This document shows, in pieces, positions 27,101 to 35,581 of a stretch of 64,000 bases of DNA. The DNA is taken from contig PMSM01000006.1 of NCBI GenBank assembly GCA_003168335.1, positions 310,001 to 374,000 on the forward strand, in the 5' to 3' direction. A program made the position numbers and the translations under genes. The notes under the pieces were generated by a model. It ran no database searches and was not told where the DNA came from. It worked only from the letters and a program-made list of their open reading frames with translations. The stretch comes from Blastocatellia bacterium. Lineage in GTDB: Bacteria > Acidobacteriota > Blastocatellia > Pyrinomonadales > Pyrinomonadaceae. Position 1 is the stretch's first letter. The number at the start of each line of letters is the position of its first letter.

Positions 27101-27523
27101 ATGATCAGGAAAGCCTTAACGATCCTGTTTACCGTCGTCTGCCTGGTGCCGGCACTTTCCTTTTCGCAGGATAGGATTTCCGCACCGGAGCCTCCCTTAT
27201 TAACCTTCAGCGATCTACAAAGAGGTGATGCCATTGCCGGGCCCTTTCGGATCGAAGGCTTCGTCATCGACATCTACAAGTGTCCGCCGTGTCCGCCGCA
27301 AGCAATGTGCAAACCGTGCATCCCGGATAACATCGTCGTGACCGACAACATCGACGAGAAGGACGTTTCCAGGATCAAGCGTCTCAGGATCTCTACCGAT
27401 AAGCCCGAGCAATTTGAACTGAAAAAGAAGTATTCATTCACCGTCAGGGCCAGAGGCAAGACAGCGCCGGATCATCCCCTGGAAGAAGTCGCGTTGATTA
27501 CCTTTGAGCCAGTGAAAGAATAG
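27101..27523 (+). CDS. Secreted protein with CPPCPPQAMCKPC motif
   Basis: A 140-residue product with signal peptide MIRKALTILFTVVCLVPALSFS. The mature protein contains KCPPCPPQAMCKPCIPDNIVV, a tight cluster of four Cys with Pro, in what otherwise looks like a small beta-barrel (AIAGPFRIEGFVIDIY, FELKKKYSFTVRARGK). The cluster could bind metal or form two disulfides. I do not recognise the family. Confidence 0.6.
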   Translation: MIRKALTILFTVVCLVPALSFSQDRISAPEPPLLTFSDLQRGDAIAGPFRIEGFVIDIYKCPPCPPQAMCKPCIPDNIVVTDNIDEKDVSRIKRLRISTDKPEQFELKKKYSFTVRARGKTAPDHPLEEVALITFEPVKE

Positions 27524-27544
27524 ACGGAAACACCCGCACCCTCA

Positions 27545-28816
27545 TCATCGCGCCAGCACCGCATTAGCTGTGCGGTAGTCTCCATTATTGGGCGCCGGCT
27601 TCAGGCTAAGAATTCTGGTCATGATGTTATAGACCTGAATATTTTCAAACGGCTCGACAACGCTTCCCTTTCTGAATGCCTCTCCATGCCCGATAAAGAT
27701 CGCTCGCATCGAAGGAAGCTGATTGTCATAGCCGTGTCCACCTCTGGAACTCTTTGTCTCACCTTTCGCCTGCATCTCTGCAAACTGCTGACGATTTGTC
27801 AGAATCCAGCCCTCTGACGGCAGCACCAACAACGGCGCAATGCGTGGGCTCTGCGAGTAGTGGAAGCGCGCCGGCATTTCCGCTCTGCGATACACGCGCG
27901 CCTGCGGGGGGAGTTTCCGCTTCAAACTCCGGTAGATCTCGTCTTCCTCTCCTTCCTTTGGAAAGATGCTGACGATCTCGTGCGTCCAGAAAATCCTGGC
28001 CGCAAGTTTCGTGTCGAACAATTTGTCCAGCAAAATAGCGTTACTCCACTTAACCCGGGTCATCCCGTGATCGGACACTATGATCAAATTGATCCGGCTG
28101 AAGATCTCGCGTGCTTTGAGGCCCTTAATCAGTCGTCCAATTTCACTATCGACTTTGAGCACGGCTTGCTTCGTTTCACTCGAAATCGGGCCAAAGGCGT
28201 GACCCGCATCATCAGGGTCGCTGAAGTACAGAGCCAGAAAAGTAGGCCTTTGATCCCGCGGCAAATCCAGCCAGGAAAGGATCGTGTCGACCCGGACGTC
28301 GTTCGAAATTCTCTCGTCATACTTTTTCCAGAACGACGGACGCTTTCCGGCAATCTCGCCTTCCGTCCCCGGATAGAAAACTGAACCGGACGTTTGCCCC
28401 TGCTTTTCGGCCGTCACCCAGATGGGTTCGCCCAACCACCAACGGCCGTTCTCAACTTCCTGGCGGTCACTCAGTGTAAACACGGCTTTGAAAACCGGAT
28501 CGTAGATATTGTTCTCAACGATCCCGTGATTCTGCGGGTAGAGGCCGGTCGCAATGGTGTAATGATTAGGAAAAGTCTTACTGGGAAACGAAGGAATCAT
28601 CCACCTTGCTCGCACGCCGTCTGCCGCCAGCGAGTTCAGGTTCGCCGGCCGGTACCGATGCAGATAATCGGAACGAAAGCCGTCCAGTGAAATCAGTATC
28701 ACCGTCGGCTGCAGGTCTCTGATCGGTTTCGCTTGCGCCGGAACCGACTGGCTGATCGCCAGCAAACAGGCTAAGACCAAAACCTGGAGCAGAATTGTTC
28801 TGATATTTCTTCGCAT
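27545..28816 (-). CDS. Ectonucleotide pyrophosphatase/phosphodiesterase (NPP-type) family
   Basis: A 423-residue exported enzyme (signal IRTILLQVLVLACLLAISQSVPA). It has the alkaline-phosphatase-superfamily metal site VILISLDGFRSDYL, the catalytic Thr in PSFPSKTFPNHYTIATGLYP, DPDDAGHAFGP, and VSDHGMTRV. These are the NPP signatures; such enzymes hydrolyse phosphodiesters of nucleotides or lipids in the periplasm with two zinc ions. A final His-bearing GGHGYDNQLPSMRAIFIGHG is also typical. It is convergent with the previous gene. Confidence 0.93.
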   Translation of the reverse strand: MRRNIRTILLQVLVLACLLAISQSVPAQAKPIRDLQPTVILISLDGFRSDYLHRYRPANLNSLAADGVRARWMIPSFPSKTFPNHYTIATGLYPQNHGIVENNIYDPVFKAVFTLSDRQEVENGRWWLGEPIWVTAEKQGQTSGSVFYPGTEGEIAGKRPSFWKKYDERISNDVRVDTILSWLDLPRDQRPTFLALYFSDPDDAGHAFGPISSETKQAVLKVDSEIGRLIKGLKAREIFSRINLIIVSDHGMTRVKWSNAILLDKLFDTKLAARIFWTHEIVSIFPKEGEEDEIYRSLKRKLPPQARVYRRAEMPARFHYSQSPRIAPLLVLPSEGWILTNRQQFAEMQAKGETKSSRGGHGYDNQLPSMRAIFIGHGEAFRKGSVVEPFENIQVYNIMTRILSLKPAPNNGDYRTANAVLAR

Positions 28817-28847
28817 TTGATGATTCGGTTCTAATGGTAGTGACTAT

Positions 28848-29525
28848 TCAACGGCGGCCGGGCTTCAAGAGCGACGACGGACACAACTTCTCAACCACGC
28901 ACTCTTCACACAACGGACGGCGCGCTTTGCAAACCCGGCGGCCGTGAAAGATCAGCAGATGCGAAAAGAGGATCCAGTCTTTGCGCGACACCAGTTCAAC
29001 TAGATCCTGTTCGATTTTGCCGGCGTCTTTCTGCTTTGTCAGGCCCAGGCGTTGAGACAAACGGCTGACGTGCGTGTCAACGACGACCCCTGACGCGATC
29101 CCAAAGGCGACGCCGAGCACGACGTTTGCCGTCTTGCGCGCGACGCCGGGCAGCCGCAACAGTTCTTCCATGGTTTGCGGCACTTGCCCGCCAAATTCTT
29201 CCGTGAGCAGCTTGCAAGCGCCCTGAATCGACTTCGTCTTGTTGCGAAAGAAGCCGGTGGTGCGGATGTCCTGCTGCAGTTCAGTGGCCGGAACTTTCAG
29301 ATAGTCTTCGGGCTGGCGGTATTTGCGAAAGAGATCCGCGGTGACGATATTGACCCGTTCGTCAGTGCACTGGGCCGACAAGATCGTAGCAACTAAAAGC
29401 TCAAAGGCGCTTCCGTGATTCAAAGCGCAGTGGGCATCGGGATGCGCGCGCTTCAGCAGCTTGATGATCTGTTCAGTGCGGGCTTGGCGTTGAACTTTGG
29501 TTTCTCTCACGTGTTGTAGTGGCAC
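28848..29525 (-). CDS. nth: Endonuclease III (DNA glycosylase/AP lyase)
   Basis: A 225-residue base-excision-repair enzyme for oxidised pyrimidines. The helix-hairpin-helix LPGVARKTANVVLG contains the catalytic Lys, VVDTHVSRLSQRLGL contains the catalytic Asp, and the iron-sulfur loop is C-x6-C-x2-C-x5-C (CKARRPLCEECVVEKLC). Length matches E. coli Nth plus a short tail. The ATG at 29525 is the first in frame; an internal start is possible. Confidence 0.97.
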   Translation of the reverse strand: MPLQHVRETKVQRQARTEQIIKLLKRAHPDAHCALNHGSAFELLVATILSAQCTDERVNIVTADLFRKYRQPEDYLKVPATELQQDIRTTGFFRNKTKSIQGACKLLTEEFGGQVPQTMEELLRLPGVARKTANVVLGVAFGIASGVVVDTHVSRLSQRLGLTKQKDAGKIEQDLVELVSRKDWILFSHLLIFHGRRVCKARRPLCEECVVEKLCPSSLLKPGRR

Positions 29526-29593
29526 AGACTTTTAGTCTGTGATTCTTCAAGCGATCCGTGCCCTACCACGAGTCGCTCTTTCACGGAGCCCTA

Positions 29594-29616
29594 CCTGACG
29601 GTCGGGCTTCTGACAC
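29594..29616. repeat. REP-B fragment (intergenic)
   Basis: This is the 23-base copy identical to the segment inside the aconitase-type gene. It lies between nth and the DUF962 gene and lacks a visible inverted partner. Confidence 0.8.
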
Positions 29617-29629
29617 AACCCGGCTCCCG

Positions 29630-29938
29630 CTATGGCCCCAGTCTGCCGGTGAGCATCAACGCCAGCATTTTCCAATCACCCATGAGCGACCAGAGTGGAT
29701 GGGTGAAAGTGGCCGGCCGATTCTTCTCGATGAAGAAATGAGATGCCCAGGCAAAGGCGTAACCGGGCACGAGCGCCAGCGGAAACAGCCACCACTTTCC
29801 CATCGCAATCAGAGCGATCAAAGCGCCGATGGCCGTCAGCGTGCCGAGCCCATGCAGAAAGCGCGTGGCGGGCTGGCTGTGCTCGCCAAGGTAATAAGGC
29901 CAGAACTCTGCGAATGAGTTGAACTGCTGATTAGTCAT
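29630..29938 (-). CDS. DUF962 / Mpo1-like membrane protein
   Basis: Starting at ATG 29938 (MTNQQFNSFAEFWPYYLGEH) gives 102 residues; ATG 29956 is an alternative, and the frame to 30025 is probably untranslated. FAEFWPYYLGEHSQPATRFLHGLGT is the DUF962 signature with conserved His residues, followed by two or three membrane helices (ALIALIAMGKWWLFPLALVPGY) and a final SHFFIEKNRPATFTHPLWSLMGD. Yeast Mpo1 of this family is an iron-dependent fatty-acid alpha-dioxygenase; a related role here is inference. Confidence 0.88.
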   Translation of the reverse strand: MTNQQFNSFAEFWPYYLGEHSQPATRFLHGLGTLTAIGALIALIAMGKWWLFPLALVPGYAFAWASHFFIEKNRPATFTHPLWSLMGDWKMLALMLTGRLGP

Positions 29939-30040
29939 GCGAAGTTTCGTGGGCATTCTAGCAGAAGTAGTTCGATTCCTCCGCGGGCAGCGGCCCGGTC
30001 CGAACCCGAGAGTGAAAGCTCTCAACGAGCCCGCGCGGCG

Positions 30041-30231
30041 GGCGGCATATCAGTAGCCCCGGGCGTAAGCCCGGGTTTCCGCCACCACCACCGCCATCAA
30101 GCCAGCGAAGCGGGCGACAGAAAACAGGGCGGAACCGGATGCGCCATGAAAATCTCTTTCGCCCTACGGGGCTCCGAATCCTCCTGCTGCTGGTTCCCCG
30201 GGCTTACGCCCGGGGCTACTGATATGCCGCC
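30041..30231. repeat. REP-F element: perfect 35-bp inverted repeat
   Basis: The arm at 30041-30075 is the exact inverse of 30197-30231. Each arm ends in a CCCGGGCGTAAGCCCGGG-type hairpin and carries an outer GGCGGCATATCAGTAG. The 121-base spacer has no clear gene. It fills part of the 380-base gap upstream of the VWFA gene; the remaining 30232-30405 presumably holds its promoter, but no box stands out. Confidence 0.9.
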
Positions 30232-30405
30232 TGCTAACGCAGGCTGGTAGAGCGCTTCCTGTCAGGTCACGGAAACCCTTGTCAGAAAAACAAGAGTTTA
30301 CGAGTTGCTACGCAGAGCCCGCAAAGGTCTCTGAGAGGAACACCGAAATTAGCTCACTACCAGCTCACTTGACCGTTAACCCAAAGCACGGCAAGATCAA
30401 TCCCT

Positions 30406-32244
30406 ATGTTTCGCAGTTCAATAGTTCCACCGAGAGTCTTCCGTAAGATTCTGGCGTTCACTTCTCTTCTCGTCGCCGCCTGCCTGTTGGTTTCCTTCTT
30501 CCCTTCCCGTTCACGCATGCAGGCACAAGCACCGGCCTATGAAAAGGAATTGACCGCGGGCGGCAAGGCCCTGTTGACGATCAGGAATCGCCACGGCCGC
30601 GTTTCCGTGGTCGCCTCTGATGACGAGAAAAGCAAAGCAAGTTTGCGGGCGACCTCGACGGGCGCCCCGGTCGAGCCCGCAGACGTCAACGTCTCTGGCA
30701 GCGAGATCACAGTCCGCGAACGCCCGGATCGGATCGATCTCACGGTGCATGTTCCCAAGCGCGCGCGGGTAAAGATTGAAACTGAAACGGGCATGGTCGA
30801 CGTGATCGGAGACTTTGAGGTCGCCGACGTGTTTACGAACACGGGCACGATTCATGCCGACGTGCCACTGGATGCGCTCAAGTTCAAGTTCTTTTGGCAA
30901 TCCAGCCACCCGCGGTTCCTCAGCGACGTCGAACTGCCGCCAATCAAAGAAGGCCGCGCCGGTGCGTTTTCAATTTCCGGCGTGTTGGGACCCGATGCCA
31001 GGAGAAAGAAGCGAAAGAAAAAGGAAGCACCAGCCGGTGACGAAGCTGGCGATGCTGCCGATAACAAAGGCGCGGCGAACGAAACCCAGCCTAACGACAA
31101 CACGGCGCAGCCGCCGGAAAAACAGGAGCTGGTGCAGTTGAACTTCACCACGCAGCGCGGCGTGATCCTTCTGAACGTCGATCCCGCGATGGCGCCGAAC
31201 GATTTGCGCGAGCGGCCACTGACTGAAGCCGCGCGTTCGATTGTTCGCAGCGGCGATGGCCCGCTCATGGACGCGATTCGCAAAGTCAGTCCGCGCATGT
31301 TCGGTGACTTTGCCAAAACTCTGCCGCCGCCACGCACCGAGCCATCGCTCGTGACGCTGCGGCCGCCGGGCGAGATCGCCACCTCGGTCGCGCCCCAACT
31401 GATGCGTGTTAACGCCAGCGTTACCGACCGCAACGGCCGTGCCATTCCCGGCATGCGCAATTCAGACTTTGCGGTTTACGAAGACGGCAGCGAACGCAAA
31501 ATCGTGGACGTCACCCCGGCGACGGAACCCTTCAATCTGGTCCTGTTGCTCGACGTTTCCGGCAGCGTCGAAGAACGGATCGACTTCATTCGTAAAGCAG
31601 CGCGCGATTTCCTGAACACGGCCAGCCCGCAGGATCGCATCTCGATTATCAGCTTTCGCGACGACATCAAAATAATCTCCGGCTTCTCGACCGACCGTAG
31701 TTTGCTTTCAAAGAAGCTGGATGAGCTCGACGCCGGCGGCGCAACTGCCTTGTGGGACGCGCTCGCCTACACGCTGGTCGATACGCTTAAGCCTCTGCGC
31801 GGCGAGCGCACGGCCGTGGTGATCCTGTCGGACGGTGATGACAACAAATCGTTCATTCCCTTTCCCGCAATTCTGGAAGCGACGATCGAATCGGGCGCTT
31901 TGATTTATCCGCTGTACGTGCCCTCAGGATTGATTCCCGAAGGCAGTGTGCCCCGGCCTTCGATCACCGTCGATCCGATGCGCACAAGGTATCTGACGAT
32001 CACCACCCGCGCCGCGGAAGAAGGACAAAAACTAGCTACAGTGTCAGGCGGCGTGTTTTATCCAATTAAGCGCATGGAAGATTTGCAGAAGGCCTATGAC
32101 GACGTGGTAGCGCAGATGCGCACCGCTTACACGATCACCTACGCATCAGGTGCGGATGGCCAAAGTCACCATAGAATCCGCGTGCACGCCAACCGTGACG
32201 GGGCTTCGGTGAGATTAAGCCCCGTGGTTGCGGCGCAGCACTGA
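30406..32244 (+). CDS. VWFA-related acidobacterial protein with beta-rich N-terminal domain
   Basis: A 612-residue exported protein (signal ILAFTSLLVAACLLVSFF). Residues 45-190 are beta-rich (GGKALLTIRNRHGRVSVVAS, RARVKIETETGMVDVIGDF) like DUF4097-type beta-helices. A Lys-rich and acidic linker (RRKKRKKKEAP) lies at about 200-240. The VWA domain starts near 345 (VNASVTDRNGRAIPGMRNSDFAVYEDG is the TIGR03436 lead-in); the MIDAS is DVSGSVE at 383, GGATALW and LSDGDDNKS. It probably binds an extracellular ligand or protein through a metal. Its stop overlaps the sigma-factor frame. Confidence 0.88.
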   Translation: MFRSSIVPPRVFRKILAFTSLLVAACLLVSFFPSRSRMQAQAPAYEKELTAGGKALLTIRNRHGRVSVVASDDEKSKASLRATSTGAPVEPADVNVSGSEITVRERPDRIDLTVHVPKRARVKIETETGMVDVIGDFEVADVFTNTGTIHADVPLDALKFKFFWQSSHPRFLSDVELPPIKEGRAGAFSISGVLGPDARRKKRKKKEAPAGDEAGDAADNKGAANETQPNDNTAQPPEKQELVQLNFTTQRGVILLNVDPAMAPNDLRERPLTEAARSIVRSGDGPLMDAIRKVSPRMFGDFAKTLPPPRTEPSLVTLRPPGEIATSVAPQLMRVNASVTDRNGRAIPGMRNSDFAVYEDGSERKIVDVTPATEPFNLVLLLDVSGSVEERIDFIRKAARDFLNTASPQDRISIISFRDDIKIISGFSTDRSLLSKKLDELDAGGATALWDALAYTLVDTLKPLRGERTAVVILSDGDDNKSFIPFPAILEATIESGALIYPLYVPSGLIPEGSVPRPSITVDPMRTRYLTITTRAAEEGQKLATVSGGVFYPIKRMEDLQKAYDDVVAQMRTAYTITYASGADGQSHHRIRVHANRDGASVRLSPVVAAQH

Positions 32245-32836
32245 GCAGAATTCCAGTTCCCACACACCGTTGCCAGCCGAACCTGCAAAAATCCCCGACG
32301 CTGATCTCCTACACGCGATCGCGCGCAACGATGAAGCTGCGCTCTCCGCCTGCTATGATCGCTACCGCCTAATCCTGTTTGGCCTCATCCTGCGTATATT
32401 GCATGACCGCGAAGAGGCGGAGGACTGTTTGCAGGAGGTTTTTCTCCAGGTTTGGCGGCGATCGCGCGACTTTGACGAATCGCGCGGAAGAGCCTTCACG
32501 TGGCTCGTAACTATCGCCCGCAGCCGCGCCCTCGATCGTTTGCGAGCCTCCGGATCGCGCCTAAGGTTGGCCACGGAAGCGGCGCAAGTGCCACGTGATG
32601 AAGTGGGTGATGCCGCGGAAGAAGCTGTGCAGTCAGAACAGGGAGCGGTCGTGCGACGGGCCCTGGCCGAACTGCCTGAAGAGCAACGGCGCACGTTGCT
32701 ACTGGCTTATTTCGAAGGACTGACGCAAACAGAGATCGCCGCGCGCCTCGGCGATCCGCTGGGCACAGTCAAGACCCGAACGCGTTCCGGAATGATGAAA
32801 TTGCGAGAGTTACTACAGGGCAAATTGCGTGAGTAA
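32228..32836 (+). CDS. SigK-like ECF sigma-70 factor
   Basis: A 202-residue sigma factor. Region 2 is LILRILHDREEAEDCLQEVFLQVWRRSRDFDESRGRAFTWLVTIARSRALDRLR, and region 4 is LPEEQRRTLLLAYFEGLTQTEIAARLGDPLGTVKTRTRSGMMKLR. There is no early ATG; TTG 32228 overlaps the VWFA gene by 17 bases, and TTG 32270 is the alternative. It is followed after 3 bases by its anti-sigma factor, the usual SigK-RskA arrangement. It directs RNA polymerase to a small regulon, possibly including its own operon. Confidence 0.92.
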   Translation: MRRSTEQNSSSHTPLPAEPAKIPDADLLHAIARNDEAALSACYDRYRLILFGLILRILHDREEAEDCLQEVFLQVWRRSRDFDESRGRAFTWLVTIARSRALDRLRASGSRLRLATEAAQVPRDEVGDAAEEAVQSEQGAVVRRALAELPEEQRRTLLLAYFEGLTQTEIAARLGDPLGTVKTRTRSGMMKLRELLQGKLRE

Positions 32837-32839
32837 ATT

Positions 32840-33658
32840 TTGATGGAGCATCAGGAATACCAGGAACGATTGGCTTTGCACGCGCTGGACGCGCTGGACG
32901 CCGAAGAGGCACGCGCCCTCGAGGATCATCTACAGGCGTGCGCGCAGTGCCGCGCTGAGCTGATCGAATTGAGAGATGCTGCGGGTTTGCTGGCGCACGC
33001 TTCAACTCCTGCCGCACCGGGCAGTGAAGTTCGGGCGCGAATTCTCGCGAACTCCCACGCCGAACGTCAGCCGGCCTCGGCGGCGCAAGTCATCGCGATG
33101 CCACGCCGCGCGACAAAGCTCTGGCCCAATCTGATCCGGTTGGCGGCAGGCGTAGCCTTTGTTGCGTTGCTCGTCGGGGTCATCGTGTTCTGGCGCCGCG
33201 ACGTAAAATCGCGCCAGGAGATCGCACAGCTTTCACGTCAGGTCAACACTCAGCAGCATGAATTAGTGCGCGATCGTGATGTGCTGGCGCGCCAACGGGA
33301 AGCACTGGCGCTGCTTAACTCGCCAAACGCAAAGAAGATGGAGTTGACGGCCGGTCAGACTGCGCAGAATGCCCGCGGCACTTTCGTCTACGATCAAAAG
33401 ACGGGCCGGGCGATACTGATGGCGGAAGGATTGCCGGCAACTCCGGCTGACAAGGCTTATGAGCTTTGGTTTATTCCCAAAGGCCATTCGCCGATGGCCG
33501 GAAGAATGTTCACGATTGACGCCTCGGGGCACGCAATGCTTCCTGAGCAAATGCCTGCTGAGGCGATGGAAAACGCGGTCATTGCGATTACCCTGGAACC
33601 GAAGAAGGGATCAGCAGTCCCGACGGGCGCGATCTATCTCACCAGCCCGAGTTCGTGA
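32840..33658 (+). CDS. RskA-like membrane anti-sigma factor
   Basis: A 272-residue protein. The N-terminal anti-sigma domain has the zinc motif H-x3-C-x2-C (HLQACAQC) near residues 30-37, after LALHALDALDAEEARALE. A transmembrane helix (AAGVAFVALLVGVIVFW) lies at about 98-114, then a coiled segment, and the periplasmic RskA domain (GFVYDQ-like GTFVYDQKTGRAILMAEGLPA, KAYELWFIPKG, VAITLEPKKGS-like IAITLEPKKGS). It holds the upstream sigma factor until released, usually by regulated proteolysis. Confidence 0.92.
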   Translation: MMEHQEYQERLALHALDALDAEEARALEDHLQACAQCRAELIELRDAAGLLAHASTPAAPGSEVRARILANSHAERQPASAAQVIAMPRRATKLWPNLIRLAAGVAFVALLVGVIVFWRRDVKSRQEIAQLSRQVNTQQHELVRDRDVLARQREALALLNSPNAKKMELTAGQTAQNARGTFVYDQKTGRAILMAEGLPATPADKAYELWFIPKGHSPMAGRMFTIDASGHAMLPEQMPAEAMENAVIAITLEPKKGSAVPTGAIYLTSPSS

Positions 33659-33841
33659 GGAAACAGTTGCCGCAACCGCTCGCGGTAGCGGGCCGGTGAA
33701 TCTCGCAAGTTAACTACTTGCGCCGCAAATCCAAATCACCCTTTCATTCGTAATTACAGGCAGATCGTCCGATCTCAATTCGAACCAGTAAACTTCGAGT
33801 GGCCTGGCCATTCGTCTCACACATAAGGAGGACTTTCAGTC

Positions 33842-34336
33842 ATGTCTATGGTTAAGAGAATTGCTCTGGCTTTTTGTTTGATCGGCGCCTGCGCGGCCGT
33901 TGCCGCCGCGCAGCAGCCACCAGCGTCGACGCGCGCTTTGATGTCCGGCTCGATGACCAACAGCCAGGAGAAGAAGTCGCTTTACACTCGGCTCGGCGGA
34001 TACGATGCAATTGCCGCGGTCGTCGATGATTTCATTGGCCGGCTGGTTGCAGACAAACGCTTTTCCAGGTTCTTTGTCGGCCATAGCGAGGATTCGCTAA
34101 AGAAGATTCGTATGCACGTGATCGATCAACTTTGCGCGGCCGCCGGCGGGCCATGCTTCTACATAGGTCGGGACATGAAGACCTCACACCACGGTTTGGG
34201 GATCACGAGTGACGATTGGGATGCGTCAGCAAAGCACCTGGTTGAGTCGCTCGACAAATTCAAAGTACCGCAAGCCGAAAAGGACGAGTTACTCGCATTC
34301 GTCGGCACACTGAAAAAAGACATAGTCGATAAGTAA
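33842..34336 (+). CDS. Exported group 1-type truncated hemoglobin
   Basis: A 164-residue protein preceded by AAGGAGG. The N-terminus is a signal peptide (IALAFCLIGACAAVAAAQQ), unusual for this family. The globin part begins KKSLYTRLGGYDAIAAVVDDFIGRL and has FFVGH, LCAAAGGPCFYIGRDMKTSHHGLGI with the proximal His region, and ends with a helix ELLAFVGTLKKDI. Truncated hemoglobins bind O2 or NO. Its placement 183 bases after the RskA gene, with its own likely promoter, hints at but does not prove SigK control. Confidence 0.9.
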   Translation: MSMVKRIALAFCLIGACAAVAAAQQPPASTRALMSGSMTNSQEKKSLYTRLGGYDAIAAVVDDFIGRLVADKRFSRFFVGHSEDSLKKIRMHVIDQLCAAAGGPCFYIGRDMKTSHHGLGITSDDWDASAKHLVESLDKFKVPQAEKDELLAFVGTLKKDIVDK

Positions 34337-34370
34337 ACAAGAAAAGATTGGCTTAGGGAGCGGATCAGTA

Positions 34371-34395
34371 GAGGGCGCACCGCGTGTGCGCCCTC
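34371..34395 (+). terminator. Strong hairpin terminator after the hemoglobin gene
   Basis: GAGGGCGCAC-CGCGT-GTGCGCCCTC, 10-bp perfect stem, followed by GTTTG. It lies 35 bases after the stop codon. Confidence 0.75.
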
Positions 34396-34402
34396 GTTTG
34401 AT

Positions 34403-34506
34403 CAACCACAAAAACACAAAGGACACTAAGGAAAGAAAGCCGGATAATGTGTAACCGGGTTCCAGCGTCGATTCATATTTGTGGCTTGGTGTCTTGGTGG
34501 TGAAAT
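34403..34506. repeat. Imperfect inverted repeat with ACCACAAAAACACAAAGGAC motif
   Basis: ACCACAAAAACACAAAGGAC at about 34405 is loosely inverted as TTTGTGGCTTGGTGTCTTGG at about 34479-34503. It lies in the gap between convergent genes and may be another interspersed element; only one copy is present here. Confidence 0.5.
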
Positions 34507-34542
34507 CGATGACCGAGCGTCTTCAGCCAACCATTCTGCGCT

Positions 34543-35235
34543 TTAGAATCTGCCGCCTTTGCCGGGACTGTAAGCCCCGGTGAGAAACGGATTCGTGCGC
34601 CGCTCCTGGCCAATTGTCGTAGTTGGTCCGTGACCGGAATACACCTTTACGTCGTCGCCGAGCGGCAGGATTTTGTTGAAGAGTGAATCCATTAATTGCT
34701 CAGTCGAGCCACCCGGTAAATCAGTCCTGCCGATCGAGCCCGCAAACAAACAATCACCAACAAAGGCCTTTCTTTCGGCCGGCTCAAACAGCACCACGTG
34801 GCCCGGCGTGTGTCCGGGGCAATGGATCACTTTGAAACTCAACTCACCAACTTTGTAGATCTGGCCGTCGCTCCAGTACTCATCCACCCGCGGTGGCTGC
34901 TCATAATCAAAGCCGTATTCGGTCCACTGAGAACGCGGAATCCCCAGCCATCCCGGCTGGTTCGGCAATTCCAGGTACAAAGGCTCATCGGCAGGATGCA
35001 TAGTTATTTTCGCCACGGGCTTGAGCTTCTTGAGCGCCGCAACCCCGCCGACGTGGTCCATGTGCGCATGCGTGCAGGCGATGGCCTGCAATTCGAAACC
35101 ATGTTTGTCGATGGCTCCAACGATGTCTTCTGAGGCATCGCCCGGATCGATGCAAATCGCGCGTTTCGTCTTCTGACAGCCGACGATGCGGGTGTGTTGT
35201 TGAAAAGCAGTGACCGTGATTTCTTCGATAATCAT
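34543..35235 (-). CDS. MBL-fold metallo-hydrolase (glyoxalase II-like)
   Basis: A 230-residue beta-lactamase-fold hydrolase. THAHMDHVGG (H56-x-H-x-D-H61) provides the dinuclear metal site, with HCPGHTPGHVVL, FVGDCLFAGSIGRTDLPGG and VYSGHGPTT giving the other ligands. This pattern fits the short glyoxalase II-like thioester hydrolases of the YcbL type, lacking the C-terminal glutathione-binding domain. It lies 25 bases downstream of the DUF5615 gene on the same strand. Confidence 0.93.
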   Translation of the reverse strand: MIIEEITVTAFQQHTRIVGCQKTKRAICIDPGDASEDIVGAIDKHGFELQAIACTHAHMDHVGGVAALKKLKPVAKITMHPADEPLYLELPNQPGWLGIPRSQWTEYGFDYEQPPRVDEYWSDGQIYKVGELSFKVIHCPGHTPGHVVLFEPAERKAFVGDCLFAGSIGRTDLPGGSTEQLMDSLFNKILPLGDDVKVYSGHGPTTTIGQERRTNPFLTGAYSPGKGGRF

Positions 35236-35260
35236 GTCAGACTCATATATGGGGCTAAAC

Positions 35261-35581
35261 TCAATTCATGCCAGTTATTTCTATAGCTTGACCTGGGCTA
35301 ATAACTGCGAGAGCTGACTCGATCTGAGGTAGCAGCTCGATTACAGATGGAACATCGTTGCTTGGGATAATGACCGCGGAGATGTGTCGCTTCTTAAGGT
35401 TTTGTTGAAAGGGAAGACTTTTGTCGGTAGTTATCAGGATTTGAAATTGTCCGGTCATTAGATCAAGCAACGCGCCGTTCTTAATGCCTCTCCAACCCAG
35501 TTCCTCCACGTTGGATATCGAAAGCTCTCTTAAGCGCCTCTGGATGATTTTGGGAACGCCTTCGTCAAGCAGAATCTTCAA
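35261..35581 (-). CDS. DUF5615 PIN-like toxin of a DUF433/DUF5615 pair
   Basis: A 106-residue protein: MKILLDEGVPKIIQRRLRE with the early Asp, GWRGIKNGALLDLM, and FQILITTDKSLPFQQNL with TTD carrying the acidic site. This is the PIN-like DUF5615 fold, thought to act as an RNase toxin. It overlaps the DUF433 gene by 4 bases (ATGA type), so they are translationally coupled. Confidence 0.88.
   Translation of the reverse strand: MKILLDEGVPKIIQRRLRELSISNVEELGWRGIKNGALLDLMTGQFQILITTDKSLPFQQNLKKRHISAVIIPSNDVPSVIELLPQIESALAVISPGQAIEITGMN

Noticed and set aside
29558-29917. 119-residue plus-strand frame between nth and the DUF962 gene.
   Set aside because: It begins in the REP-B fragment and runs antisense to the DUF962 gene, which has a clear signature.
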